Shown here piece after piece: positions 43,000 through 54,871 of a stretch of DNA of 59,675 bases (the stretch's first letter is position 1; every line of letters starts with the position of its first letter). Where the stretch lies: NCBI GenBank assembly GCA_003427395.1, contig BFEA01000074.1, forward strand, positions 299,198 to 358,872, in the 5' to 3' direction. The notes beneath the pieces were generated by a model, which was not told where the DNA came from, did no database searches, and saw only the letters and a list, made by a program, of their open reading frames with translations. Source of the DNA: Chara braunii. Taxonomy: Eukaryota; Streptophyta; Charophyceae; Charales; Characeae. Position numbers and translations under genes: made by a program.

Positions 43000-45560
43000 G
43001 AGGGTCATGTTGATCGGATCAAAGTGTTTCACAGTGAATCAGATCGCAGGGTGAGGAGTTTAGAGTCGTCTTATACATTAGGTTTTGACTATTTGAGCAT
43101 GATAACAATAAATATGGGGAATGGTTTGGGTTAACAGAAGAATTAAAGTAAGTATTGTCGTCAAATATTTACTCTCGCTTAAGCACATCGTAAAACTACG
43201 ATAATGTTTCCCAAACAGATGGTATATAACTATATTTAGGTAAAATAAAAATTTGATGTGCAAAAAATATCAAATTTGAAGTATGTCAACTAACAAATAG
43301 TATCGAGCAACCGCACACTTGACCACATTATAACTCTTGTGTATAATGAGACAAGGTAACAAGTTTCGACAATTACAATAGACTTGGAGAATAAATGACA
43401 TAATTCGAAATCGGACAACCACTAACTTAATGAACTTTAGTATTAATATATACATGCACAATTAAATTTATGAAAAATCAATTGACCACGAAGATTGAAG
43501 GTCTGGAAACACTATAAGAAATGGGTCTTCTACCAAATACCCAAATGCGAAATAAATTATTATAGGTCATTTCATGTGACCTAAAAGATTATAAAACAAA
43601 AAGATGTTCAATTGTCACTCCCCTTAATAGTCGAAAGTTGGTATCCTGGTAAGTCCATTACGGTCATAGGGCGGTAAGAAACGACTAGGTTTGAGGGATG
43701 CAAAGGATCGTAGTAATTCTAAGAAACAAACGAATAACATTGACGATCTATCATGCTCCAATCAAAATGTAAAAAATATAAAAATTACAGAATATGATAG
43801 ACTATTTTTTCTGAGCATCCGAACACCCAATTTATGCCTGGGTACCCCCCCGGGCATGACCCCCAGGAAGGGTTCTAGGCAGCCCCAACGCAGAAGAACA
43901 AATAATGAAAAAAAAATCATAAAATTATGGAAAAAATATGTTGTGTAGAATTGCAATACAAATGACTTTTAATTCAGGGTCACATTCGAATTCCTAATGG
44001 AATCGGAGATAGAACATAAAATAATAGAATCACACTAACACACCCTCCTTTAAACCCCTTTAGCGAAGTTTAGACCCTTTGAAACCAATTTATACCCCCC
44101 TCCCCACCCCTTAAAAACCAACTCGCAAAAAACGAAATGAGCCTGAATTTGAAGACCTTCGGGAGAGTGCAGGAAAAAAAATATATATATTTATGTATTT
44201 TTTTTGTTTGCTCGGGTATTTGGCCGAGCATAAAAATCTTCCTAAATAATATGTAAACAAGAAACTAAACCTCAACTTTCACAAAACATTAACAAAAACT
44301 ATGATAAGTCAACCACAATGATAACCTTTCCTTAAAACTGCTAAATGCGAAAACCAACTTGCAAAAATATGAAAAGTATAGGCAATAGAGTGAAATAACT
44401 AGATCAAGTTTAATCACATGAAACTATGTAACAAAAAACAAATACAATAGTAATAGTGCGTTGATTAAAAAACTTAAGATTTTCTGAAATGATATAACCA
44501 TAAACAATAATGTTATGGTGGACTTGGCTACTAACTTCTACAACCACTTATCTAACTCCTTAAAATGATTAATAAAAGACAACCCCGATAAAAATCATTG
44601 TTGAATACTTTTGATATTATCTCTACAAGGCTTACTAAAGATTAATCCACAAATTGGGGGCTACGATAAGGAATTAAGGCAAAACCTTAGAGGAAATGGA
44701 ATAAGTTGGACACATAACTTTAGGCATAAATGTTTTTCCTAAGTAATGCCGAAAACATTTTCTTTAAGAATATTTAAGGATGACTTTACGAGATGAACAA
44801 TTAACAAAGATCTAATTTTTTTGGGTATGTTTATAGTCTTTGTAAGAAAAACTCTCATATTTTTTACGCCAAAGCTCACCTCTGTATGAAGTGGAGAACA
44901 AATAAACCAACAACAATCAAAAAGTAAAAAAAAAATAAAAAATAAATTGTAGGGTAAAATAATATTTCAAACTTTCAATGTATATTCATCTTGTATAGTT
45001 TTTTTCAGAAAAGAGGCTTTGTGAAAGTAGTAATCTCCACGACTTTAAGAAACATTGAATTACTACATAAAAACTTCAACCACAAATAAAACGCGAAAAA
45101 AACATCAACAAAAATGTATTATCTCCAAATGACTTTTGTAGCATTTGGGGGGTTAACCTATAGACGAAAAAGTGGGGGTCCTTGTTAACCAGTTGTGCCT
45201 TCAGACCTACCATGAAACAATTTAAGTTATTGTAATATTCATTATTTTCGTGTTTTTCAAGATTTTTTTTAATATCTAGGGTAAATCGGGCTTATTCAAT
45301 ATATTCACATCCATGCAGGAGAACAACAATGGTTGAATAATTTCCACAATTGTGAACATCTGCTTCCTTACATTGTTATGCTTGCCACAAAATCTTCATT
45401 TTTTTATCATTTTTCCTCTTCCCTCGTGAATTTAGATCAGGGTTATAACCTATAATCGTGGCTTATTCAAAGCATTAAATGGCAGAGTCATCACCAAAAG
45501 ATAGGGATAGGAACATACGAAGCGGTTCCAACCTTGCTTAGCCATGAGTGAGCCTTCTGC
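43000..45560. other. AT-rich DNA, no gene recognised
   Basis: AT-rich and low in coding potential in all frames. The first several hundred bases may be U3 of the LTR at 40790. No tRNA, rRNA or conserved motif seen. Confidence 0.5.
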
Positions 45561-45568
45561 TTACTGGT

Positions 45569-46963
45569 TCATTTAGCGGAGCGGCAATGCTCCGCCCATT
45601 TGTCTCGTAGTGCTCTCACTGTTTTGCCAACATACACGAGCTTATGGCTAAGCGACATCAGGACATAAACACACGCATTTTCATTCAACATCCTATCCCA
45701 CTCACACCATGATAGTCTAAACCAGAACCCAACATACGATTTACCCCAAGTGATAGTCCCTCCCAGACAGGCAAAAGGAATAATCAAGACGTGAATCTGG
45801 TCCAAGAGCAATCTCGGCGGTCCCTCACTGTCTTCTTCAAGGAAACTATAGGAGTAGAGGCCCATCTGAGCGATGAGAAACCATTGCCGCTTAGTTTCTC
45901 TTGATGGTTTGGTGCCATCTTATGCGGGTCGCTCATTTGTGACCTCATGTGGCTTGTTCCGTCGTGACGGCTCACCATTTTGCACTTCGAGTCGACGTAG
46001 TTTTGTAGATTGATACGAGCAAGTTCCCACGCCCCTATCTCCGTCTTGAAATACTGGACATTCTTTTCTTTACACAGTTCTGTACTCGAGTGTAGTGCAA
46101 CGAACTGTAATATTCGAGTCACAACTTCATGTATGCGGCAAGGCCACCATCATCTGTTTCTTCCTCATCGTTGATATTGGTTGCATTCTGCGTCCGATTG
46201 ACGTCTTCAGCGTCCTCCGTGGCGATCGATGTCGGTGGACTCGATGACCTTACTATTTCCTTTTGGGTCATTGAGCTCATGTAGGACAACGACTAGCATC
46301 AACTTAATGTCAGATAACTCGCTCTTGCTCTCCAACTTCGTCTCAAGGTTCTGTTTCACACCAACATCGTCATTGTCTCAAATTTCGATACGTTTCGACC
46401 TTCTTTTCGCGTATTCACGCGATCGTGACTTGACATGCGAGGCAGATGGAGAGTTTTCCAACGGACTTCGAGCCCTGATGCGATTCTGTTTCTTTGTTTT
46501 TGACTCCTTGCTCTCTTTCTTTGCCTTCTGCTTCTCCTTGCAAAGCAACTCCAGTTCTTCACGTTCCGCTGCTTCCAACTTTGACTTCTTGTCTACCTCT
46601 TTTAATTTCTCATTGATAAGTTTCAACAAGCAACCGAGCCTTGACGTGACCCAAGTTGTCATGTTGTCACTCTTTTCACTCGAGAGCTTCCGATTGACTC
46701 CCTTCATTCGAAAGTTCAACGATTCTTACCCCACTCTTGTGAGAAGCACCGATCGTTTCCTTGGCTTGGTCGAGCACCTTGTCCATTTTGATCCCTTCCA
46801 AGATCTCCATCGACTCCTTGGTAAAGTAAGCACGGTTACTAGGGCCCGACAAGTTATTCGCAGCCGACCATTTCCCACCACTACTTGATGACGATGCTCC
46901 ACCACCGTGATCGCCTTGGATATTGCTGGCTTGATGTGGTGCTTGGTACGTGTGCTGGTACAT
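45569..46963 (-). pseudogene. Decayed gene with GIY-YIG-like C-terminus
   Basis: In order on the minus strand: a Gln/Pro/Gly-Ser-rich start (MYQHTYQAPHQASN, 46963), YFTKESMEILEGIKMDKVL, a Lys/Glu-rich coiled region (46719-46378, KLEAAEREELELLCKEKQKA) ending in a basic RSREYAKRRSKR, an unclear middle (46122-45784), and a final frame (45865-45569) with CVYVLMSLSHKLVYVGKTVR then ALRDKWAEHCRSAK. VYVL...VYVGKT...R...H fits the GIY-YIG nuclease fold. At least three frameshifts separate the parts. Penelope-like retroelements and some host proteins carry such nucleases; no RT is visible here, so I leave the origin open. Confidence 0.45.
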
Positions 46964-47274
46964 GCGCTGACACTTGTGCTGGTCCAGACATCAGCGAGGG
47001 CGCCGAAGGCACGGGCGCAGGCACAGGCTCAGTAGTTGGCTCAGTCCGCCGACCATTACCAGACCATTAGTTCAAAGGCGGTCACTATTGCGTGCCCCAT
47101 TGTCCTTGAGGAGGTATCTTGGAGGCTGCATACTTATTCCGGTCGGAGGAATGCGACCTCTCGTGTACATCGTGAATAGCGGCGTGCGGACTCTGCAGAG
47201 CCTCCACCCACGTACTGAGGAGTGTTTAATGGCTGCTGGTTTGATGCATACCCCCCATTATCATTCCCCTCCAT

Positions 47275-47589
47275 TCAGTATCGTCCACAGTTGGTCCATC
47301 TCCCTTTTTGGTTTCCCGACTTACTACCTCTACCCGTCAAGTACATCCGAATCACCATGAAGATCGATGCTGCAAAGATCCCCACTCCCACTCCAGCAGC
47401 AAACTCAAAATAATTCTTCTGCTCGTATGTAGCCAGCATCACTGCGGTGGCGACGACCTTAGTGACCATACCATCTGCCATCTGGGTATTCAGCATGAGC
47501 CACCCTGGGGGCGCGGCAACCTGGGGGAAGCGAGAACGCTCCGGTATGGGCGAAGAAACCTCCATGTGCGCCGATAGAGCGGTACGCAA
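47275..47589 (-). CDS. Small ORF with one likely membrane segment
   Basis: 104 codons. FEFAAGVGVGIFAASIFMVI is a plausible transmembrane helix followed by a basic RMYLTGRGSKSGNQKGR, and VVATAVMLATY may be a second hydrophobic segment. No family recognised. It lies just upstream of the GIY-YIG-like pseudogene on the same strand and could be an unrelated chance frame. Confidence 0.25.
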   Translation of the reverse strand: MRTALSAHMEVSSPIPERSRFPQVAAPPGWLMLNTQMADGMVTKVVATAVMLATYEQKNYFEFAAGVGVGIFAASIFMVIRMYLTGRGSKSGNQKGRWTNCGRY

Positions 47590-47979
47590 ATACTATCCGT
47601 CAATAATGCTCCTAAGGACACTTGCCAACAATGAGAACAACGTACGACAACATGAAAACAATCTGTTGACTCACGTTCCCTGGAAAGAGTCATAAACGCA
47701 GATTATAGAAGTAGAGAAAGATGAACTCGCTTCTCGAGTACAAGTAAACAAATTTGAGTACTCAATGAGTACAAATGAGTAAAAATTGGTATACAAGCAC
47801 AATGAGCATAATAGGCATAATAAGCATATAGTAGGGGAAAAAAAAAAAATACGCATGATTCTATGAGGTAGAATCGACCCCTCAGTCGTGTTCCCAAGCC
47901 ACGGTAAGGCCGCGACGGAGGTTGTGGTCCATGAGAAAAAGATTATCAACACATGGAAAAAATAATAGACGAAGATTAC

Positions 47980-48240
47980 TTGAGCATTACTATGATGACG
48001 TACATCATCTCCTCCTCCGCCAATCCCCGACGATTTCCATCGCCACAGGAATACTCAACCCTTCCACTCAATACGCCACTCAGATTAATCTTGTGGATGA
48101 TCCTGTTATACAGGGACGCTGGACCCGGTTTCCACCAGGTGCAGCTCCCCACCAATAGATGGAGCAGCCAGGGAAAACTACTAAAGGCGGCTGCTCTTCA
48201 AGTTATCAACCCCTCTAGTAGTGGTCGGCGGTCGCTGGTT
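47980..48240 (+). pseudogene. LINE 3' fragment, plus strand
   Basis: DAGPGFHQVQLPTNRW matches WDVGPRFQQVWLPTNRLEHP near the 3' end of the minus-strand LINE (49000-48872). The DNA is similar too (CAGGTGCAGCTCCCCACCAA). So this is a short LINE tail in the opposite orientation. Confidence 0.5.
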
Positions 48241-48871
48241 AAAAAACAAACGCCACTCAGATTGAGTTAATTGCTAACACTGATACTGCGTTTCTTATGC
48301 CACTCAAAACTTTACTTGCCTTTACCATGCGGTCACCATGTGGGTGTAACACCCTTCGATACCTTTAAGGGGCAACCTAGTGACATTGCACTGGGCCGAA
48401 AGAGCAACCAATGAAAATACACTAAAAGGAAAAAACGAAAAACGAGTAGATAAATTAAGTTCAAAACCAATATCGCATGGAGCGCTGAACCAACACTTTT
48501 AACCGCCATTACCTGTAGCCATAGGCTTACCTCGATTGCATGCCGATTTTTTTCAGAGTGGTGTCACGACGTGAATTTTCTCCTTTTTTTTTTCCAAGAC
48601 AATATAGTCCGAGCAAATCTTGCAGGACAATCGGAACACAAACTAAGGCAATGGCCGCACACTACAACTCAAGGTTTAGTACTTGAATGTGATGCTGACA
48701 AGTTCCAGCATACGATCCCAAAAAGGCATATCCACCCTTCTTTTCATCCACTTCAGGCCGCAAATGATCACCTTCTTGGGGCAATCCGATTTCCTCTTTT
48801 TTTTTTCTTTTTTTTTTTTGAAAAACCACTCTTGCCGCTAGGGAGGGTGATATGAGCACCCCCCCTAGCAG

Positions 48872-51800
48872 TTATCCTGGGTGCTCCAGTCTATTGGTGG
48901 GGAGCCACACCTGTTGGAAACGAGGTCCAACGTCCCATTTTTCATCAGCCATCATAGTCACCATCAGAACTTCCTTGTGCAAAGTGTCATCCTGCCAGAT
49001 TTGATTGCCCTGATTGTCAGGGGATTGACTGAGCAGGTAGTGATGAGCTTGGGAGAGGCTTGATGATTTAGGAAGGCATGGCGAACATTTGACAAGCCTC
49101 ACCCGGTGGGCACCGGGGAGAGGCTCATCGCATGCTCGTCACTTGCTGCATTCCTATCGTGATTATGTCCTGATCTTATCTTGGTCTTGTCACACTTTGC
49201 CGCCTGGTCAAATAAGAACTTCCATCAGAGCGAGGGGGTGAGGCGGAAATGGGTCTAGGAAATGAGATGCCTCATCGGGAAAGCCGGGTCAATATGGGTC
49301 CAGTCATTGAAGATGAGTCTGTAATCTCTCAGAATTTCTTGATCTGTCGCAACGGCCTGATCCCCTGGCCACTCGATTTGAGCCTTCCATCCCCCCCGTT
49401 TCCCACCCAACCACTCCATGCAGAACTCCGTAATCACCCTTTTGATATCACGGGTTGTCTGAAAAATGTCTAACTGCCGCTTAAGGTCGCCCCATCTACG
49501 CATCAGCTCCAATTGCACTAGCTGTCAATGCAGCACCTTCGATCTTTACCCCCTACAAAACAAAAAGGCAGCGTTGCCACCAAAGCGCCCATAAGACAGA
49601 CCATCTACCCAAGCTGTACAGATTACTCACGTAGGGAGGGACACTTTCTATTTTCGGGCAGTGCTCTGCCAGTATGGCTTGCCAAGTCTATGGTCAAGGG
49701 GTGTCCGGTATCGCTTTTCTCCAAATGCAGCCCCACCACCACCATGTCAACAAGGCCAATGGGCACTGCATAAAAATGTGTTCAATAGTTTCATTCCTTT
49801 TTGCGTTGGGAAGGTGGCCAAGCATCGGTGGCACCATGGGTGTGCTTTCCCTTTTTGTTCTAAATGGGTATGGTCAATTAGCCAGGCATTCGTTGGCAAA
49901 CAACGATGAGCGATCTGCCATTGCAAAGATGTGACTTTTGCCGGCCTGACTTTACTTTTGTTAAACCACTTAATGTGTGTGCAGAAGGAACGATCCACGT
50001 TCATGTGTTTAGCCTATCTATCAATTATTAGATCCCTCAATATTCTTTTGGGTCTAAGCATCCTATACATGGATCTGACCGAAAGTGTGTTTAGCTGGAC
50101 TCTTTTACCGGGCGCCGCTATTGCCCCCCGGACCGTCTGCCATTGCTAATCTTCGGCGTCAATAGGCATCTTGTATGGGGAAGAAAGACTGTGGAGTAGT
50201 GTCCTTCCCGCAACACTCGCACTCAGAACACCTCAATTTTCTCCCACCTTCGGGGTCAATAGGCATCTTGTATATCGATGTATGAGGAAGAAAGACTATG
50301 GAGTCCTGTCCTTCCTGCAACACTCGAAATCGGAACACCTCAACTTTCTCCCGCCATTCAATGGGGTTGCGAGAACCGTGAAGTTTCCCCCTTGGCCCGA
50401 CTGTGTAGTATTCCACAAAAACATCTGATCTCCGCAACATGTGGATCTGACCTATCCGTTTCGTGTGTCCTGATAGAGCCACCCAGTCTCCTTCCTCCAG
50501 GGTGGAGCCGTTTTGAGGATCCTGTACCAGGCCGGTGGAATTGCTTCGGTGATCATTTCCAGGTGTCTCTCCATGTGATGACAATACTGGAGGGTACCTT
50601 GGAGCTGGGTTGCTGTTTTCCAATCCTTTTTCTCTTGGTCTCATAGATGCCTTACGCAAAGTACCCCATTCTTCACCCATCCTTTCCATGGGGCTGCTGA
50701 ACTATTCAAAATCCGCCCATAATAGAGAGTAATCCACCAGTTACCAAACAACGACTGTCGGTACACTTCCTTCCATCGCTCCGGTGCCTGTTTCTCGAGG
50801 AGGGGGAGCTTGCGCCAACTTTTGAACAAAGATGGCCAGAATGGGTCTGTGGTTTAGTTGTGGATCTTGTGCGGGATTGACCAGTAATGATCCTCTAACC
50901 ATGTAAGTGGACCGACCTCCACAAATGGTTAACGGGGACCCCCATTTTTCATATAAATGGCATGGCAAGTAATCTGAAAATTAGGGTCTCCGTTAACCTT
51001 CTCTCCCGACCTCAAGTGGAGCCAATGAGGCCAAACGGGCGATGTGTTCCAGGGTCAGAGCCCGCCAAGGGCTGTCCAAAGAAAAGATCAATGTCCAAAG
51101 AAAAGATCAATGTTATCCTTATTGGCCGGAGGTTAACTGATAAAGCTTCCATGATAATGAGAAAGAGAAAGGGTGCTATGAGGTTGCCCTCACGTACAGA
51201 CCGTTCCAACTTAATCGAGGGGGCAGGGTCCCGTTTATTTGCATCCTAGTGGTGACATTGTAGTGAAGGATACATATCCACCTATGAAAGACTGGTCCGA
51301 AGTTCATTTTTTCCAGGCCTTTGTCTAGAAAGAGCCAGTCTAGATGGTCGTAGGCCTTCTCGAAGTTGATAAAAATGAGGGTTGCATTTTGCCTGGATTG
51401 TCAGGATAGCTGGCAAGACGTTCTCGTGAATTTGCCTGTGCTGCATAAACCCTGTTTGTGATGGGTGGATCACCCCTTCTAAAACCGGGATCATCCTATT
51501 TGCAAGGGCCTTAACCAAGATTTTATAGGTGACCGTCAAGAGGGTAATGGGCCTATAGTTTCCTATATTGAACTTGTCCCCTGTTTTGTATAAAAGGGAC
51601 AGCACCCCTTGACCAACTAACTCCCCCATATCCCCTATGCGCCAAACTTCATTATAGTATCCCATGATATCAAAGCTCATACAATCTCACATCGACTCCC
51701 AAAATTCCTTCGGTAAGACATCCAAGCTGGGGTTTTTCTCCTCGTCCATCTGTAGGAGGGCTGTCCATATCTCCTCCTTAGCCAAGGGAGCCTCGAACCG

Positions 51801-53250
51801 CTCTTTCTATTAAGGGGAGAGAGACCTATCAATCGGCTGTAGAAAATCCTCTATCTGTTTCCAACGGGTGACTTCATCGGTAGGAGGAATATGGGTTGCA
51901 AAAACGTCCTTAAAAACACCTCGAGCAATTTTGACACAACCTGCAGTTGTGGTGATAGGGTCGGTTTGGACCCCCCGGGTCCGTAAAGTGTTTCCACAAC
52001 AGTGCGCTTGGCTTTGATTTGGGCAAGGCGAAATAATTTTGTGTCCATTGATCCTTCGGTGGAATGTTGAGACAGTTTGCCACGAATTCGAGCGCCTTGC
52101 CATCGATACTGAGCTTGTTGAAGTAATTGGGCTTTTACTGCCTGAACGGTCTGTACATAAAGGTCGGAGTCTTGTGGTATTTGCTGTTGTTCTAGCTCTT
52201 GGAGCTGGTTTATCAACTTTATTTCGTGTTGGTTTCGCTGTTTGGCTAGCTGTTTAGAGAACTCGTTACATTTCTTGGCAAGAAAAAACAGACTATTATT
52301 CAACCATGTCAAGGGGAAGTCTACTTTTGCGTAACTTTCCTTCCAGTATGCCCAAACCTGAGGCAGGTATTGCTGAAATGATTTGAGGTGAAGCAGAGAA
52401 TTATTCAATTTATAAAAGTTCGGGCCTTAGTTCGGCGTCTTTCGAAAGGTCAGCGCCATCATGCACATTTTGTGGTCCAACCCGGCCGCGGATAGGGGCT
52501 AGAGGGGAGAATTGCTGCAAGTGTTAGACTACTCATAAGGTTTCTTGAAATAAGAATCAGATCGATCATGGATTTGGAAAGTCTGGTCGGGTCATTGTTG
52601 CGGACGCACGTGAAAGTCCGGTCCTTTGGAAAGGAGCAACGAAATGTGTCAAAGAGGGAAAGAGAGTTGCACAATCGATTAAGTGTACCCTCATCTTCCT
52701 CCGCCTGACGCATGGTGAAAGGGAGGACCTGCCATTGATCTAGCCAACGATCGAGAGCTGCGCTCCAGGAAGACGAGAGGGATGCCTTGTGGCATTTTGG
52801 TTTGAAGTTTTTGGAAAAAGGTATCGCGTTCTGTTGCAAAATTTGGGGTGTAGATGCAAAAAATGCAGACAACTTCTAATTCCAGCGCCACAAGCACTTA
52901 GACCCAATGCCCCTCCTCTGTGTCACTCTCCCAGTGTAACACCTCTAGACGGGAGTCGGGGAGGACCCATATTTCTGTCCCGGCACTCGCGGGTCGTGGT
53001 GCATGTGCCCTGTAGGCCTGCTATGGCTAGACCACCTTGTGTACCCTGTTGTGGTCAGGGGTATCTATCAAGTGTGTTTTTTGGACGCAGACCACATCTG
53101 GCCAACTACGTCCTTCCACACCCCGGAGAAGGTCTCGTATGGCTTGAGACTTGTGCGGGCAAAGCGTGGCCATACAATTTACATTAATGGACCCGAGGTC
53201 TAGGTTCGCGTTACGGAGGGTGTTGCGCCATGCCTTGTTGACACGCGGTT
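48872..53250 (-). pseudogene. LINE ORF2: endonuclease, RT, zinc-binding tail
   Basis: The endonuclease starts near 53195 with LGSINVNCMATL, PDVVCVQKTHL (usually QETH), then YTPNFATERDTFFQKLQTKM, IPLVFL and MIDLILIS (52560). The linker (52408-51851) has RWQGARIRGKLSQHSTEGSM and IKAKR. RT (51680-51012) has GVLSLLYKTGDKFNIGNYRP, ITLLTVTYKILVKALANRM and HPSQTGFMQHRQIHENVL, then REGNLIAPFLFLIIMEALS. The YADD catalytic box is not readable. The tail near 50004-49747 has VTSLQWQIAHRCLPTNAWLI and WCHRC, a zf-RVT-like domain. Direct repeats lie at 50159-50357 and 51074-51111. Confidence 0.8.
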
Positions 53251-53949
53251 AATGGAAGACCCAAAATTCGGGGGTTTCCTGAATTCGGTGTTTTTGCCAA
53301 ATTTTTCGTTACTCGTCCAAATGCGTCGAAATTGAATACAAATATACCCTAAAGCTTATACATATCAGACAAAAAAAACAAAACAAAAAAGAAAAAAATT
53401 CAAGGAAAAAATGGCAGTTTCGGTGAACAATTCGTCGAAAATGACACCACCTATTAACCACGAGTGACCTTGTTTCGGCCATATAACGCTTCAACCCATT
53501 CCATTTTTTGTGCGACGACGATGGTTCATGCAACGACGATAGTCCGACAAGTGATGCCACGTGAGATGGTCTCATGCCACCCCCTCGTTGATGATATTTT
53601 TTCGTACTATGGACTCGGATCACAAGGCGGTGGTGATCTTCGTTTCAGGCCAAATGTGACTGGGCTTGAGTTTGAGATGTTGTAGTTCTAACAACACGTT
53701 ATATGATACCCATGTCAACTCTGCCTCTTTTTTTCCATCATCGAGGATGTATAAATAAATCATTATCTGCAATTCTACAGGAGCCCGATACCACTCGTAT
53801 CATGACCTTTGCCCCCGCCTCATAATGCATTGTAATGAATTCCTTTGCATACTTGAGTCTGAAGCTACGCTGCCCTTCCGCGTCCTGCTGCAACCTCCAG
53901 CCATGCAACATGAGCGCCACCCTCCAGGGAGCGTGGTCACTCTCCTCTT

Positions 53950-54846
53950 GTGTTACCGCGCGTTCATTGAACGCGGGTTTCGCGTTCAGGTTTTGAACGC
54001 GCTGAACGTGCATTCACTGAACGCGAGTAAACGCGATTGACGCATTTGCGCAGGGGCGTGTGCGGGGTGGGGGGGGCTTTGGGCAGTGTGGGGAGTGGTG
54101 GCGGTGCTTGGGGGGACTCTGGGCAGTGTGGGGAGCGGCGGCGGTGCTTGGTGGGGGGCTGTGAACCAATGCCCCAGACAAAACGGGCAAAAAAAAAAAA
54201 AAAAAAAAAAAAAGTGTGTGCGTGAAATCGTGCGTCTATGTGTGTGTGAATGTGTGTGTGTGTGTGAAGGGTCCTTTTTTTTTGGGGGGGGGGCAGGCGG
54301 GGAAATCCCCCTAACACGACTCAGACGGCCCATGTAGGCTATCTGACGGGTCCTCGCAGCTATGTAGCGCAGACCCCCCCACCAAAATCAAGGCAGGCAG
54401 TGAATATGAAGAAGAGCTCGAGCTGGCCGAATATATACTCAAGATTCTACTTCAGGTCTGTGTTTCANCAGTTATGGGTTGCTCACGTAGCTAGGGCCTG
54501 CTGGTCTCTGCACGTGACTCTTAGGGCTTGGATGCACTACTCACCAAATGTGCAAAACTAGAATGAATCTTCTGCAGAACATGGAATGATACGCCGCCAT
54601 ATGTTTTGTCTTGAACGAGGCCCACCACCTCGTAGGGGGGGGGGGGGGGTTGCACTATCGGGTTTCCTTGAACGAGGCCCACCACCTCGTAGTCCTTAAC
54701 GCGCGCGAGCGCCCCCTGGGGTCGCGTTCAATTTTTTCGCACCACGTGGTGCGCAGCGCGTTTGAACGCGATTGAACGCGGCCCCGGGGGGTATGAACGC
54801 GCGCGTTTGAACGTGAACGCGCGTTCAGCGCGTTCAGCCGGTTACA
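53950..54846. mobile_element. GC-rich TIR element with AACGCG subterminal repeats
   Basis: The left end is GTGTTACCGCGCGTTCATTG; the right end, complemented, is GTGTAACCGGCTGAACGCGC. Both ends are packed with GAACGCG and CGCGTTC in both orientations (53957-54045 and 54698-54840). Inside are two copies of a ~55-bp G-rich unit (54060-54165), poly-A (54190-54213), (TG)n (54238-54268), poly-G, and a direct repeat CTTGAACGAGGCCCACCACC at 54611 and 54667. No ORF is recognisable. Subterminal repeat clusters are typical transposase-binding regions (inference). Confidence 0.5.
54441..54512 (-). repeat. tRNA-like dispersed repeat, copy 1
   Basis: It is similar to 59170-59236: shared TTTCANCAGTT and GTAGCTAGGGCC, where the other copy has TTTCAACAGTT and TTAGCTAGGCC. 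More degenerate than copy 2 and with one uncalled base. It lies inside the AACGCG element. Confidence 0.4.
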
Positions 54847-54871
54847 CAGTTCTCCTCCGTGAGGGAAAGGC

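Larger units (their letters stand above)
40790..43000 (-). repeat. Fourth related LTR, minus strand
   Basis: Its 3' end (element orientation) is GGGCGTGAGGTTCGAGCGTC then ACA at 40790, like the other LTR ends. It has the CCAAGGATTTTGGGAAAATT region, the ORF-L frame (40805-41512), a leader block (GACGAGTTGGGTG near 42815, GGGTGACGATCGCC near 42719) and a TATA box at 42917. The 5' start lies beyond 42930 and is not clear. It is either a solo LTR or the end of an element whose rest is gone. Confidence 0.7.
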
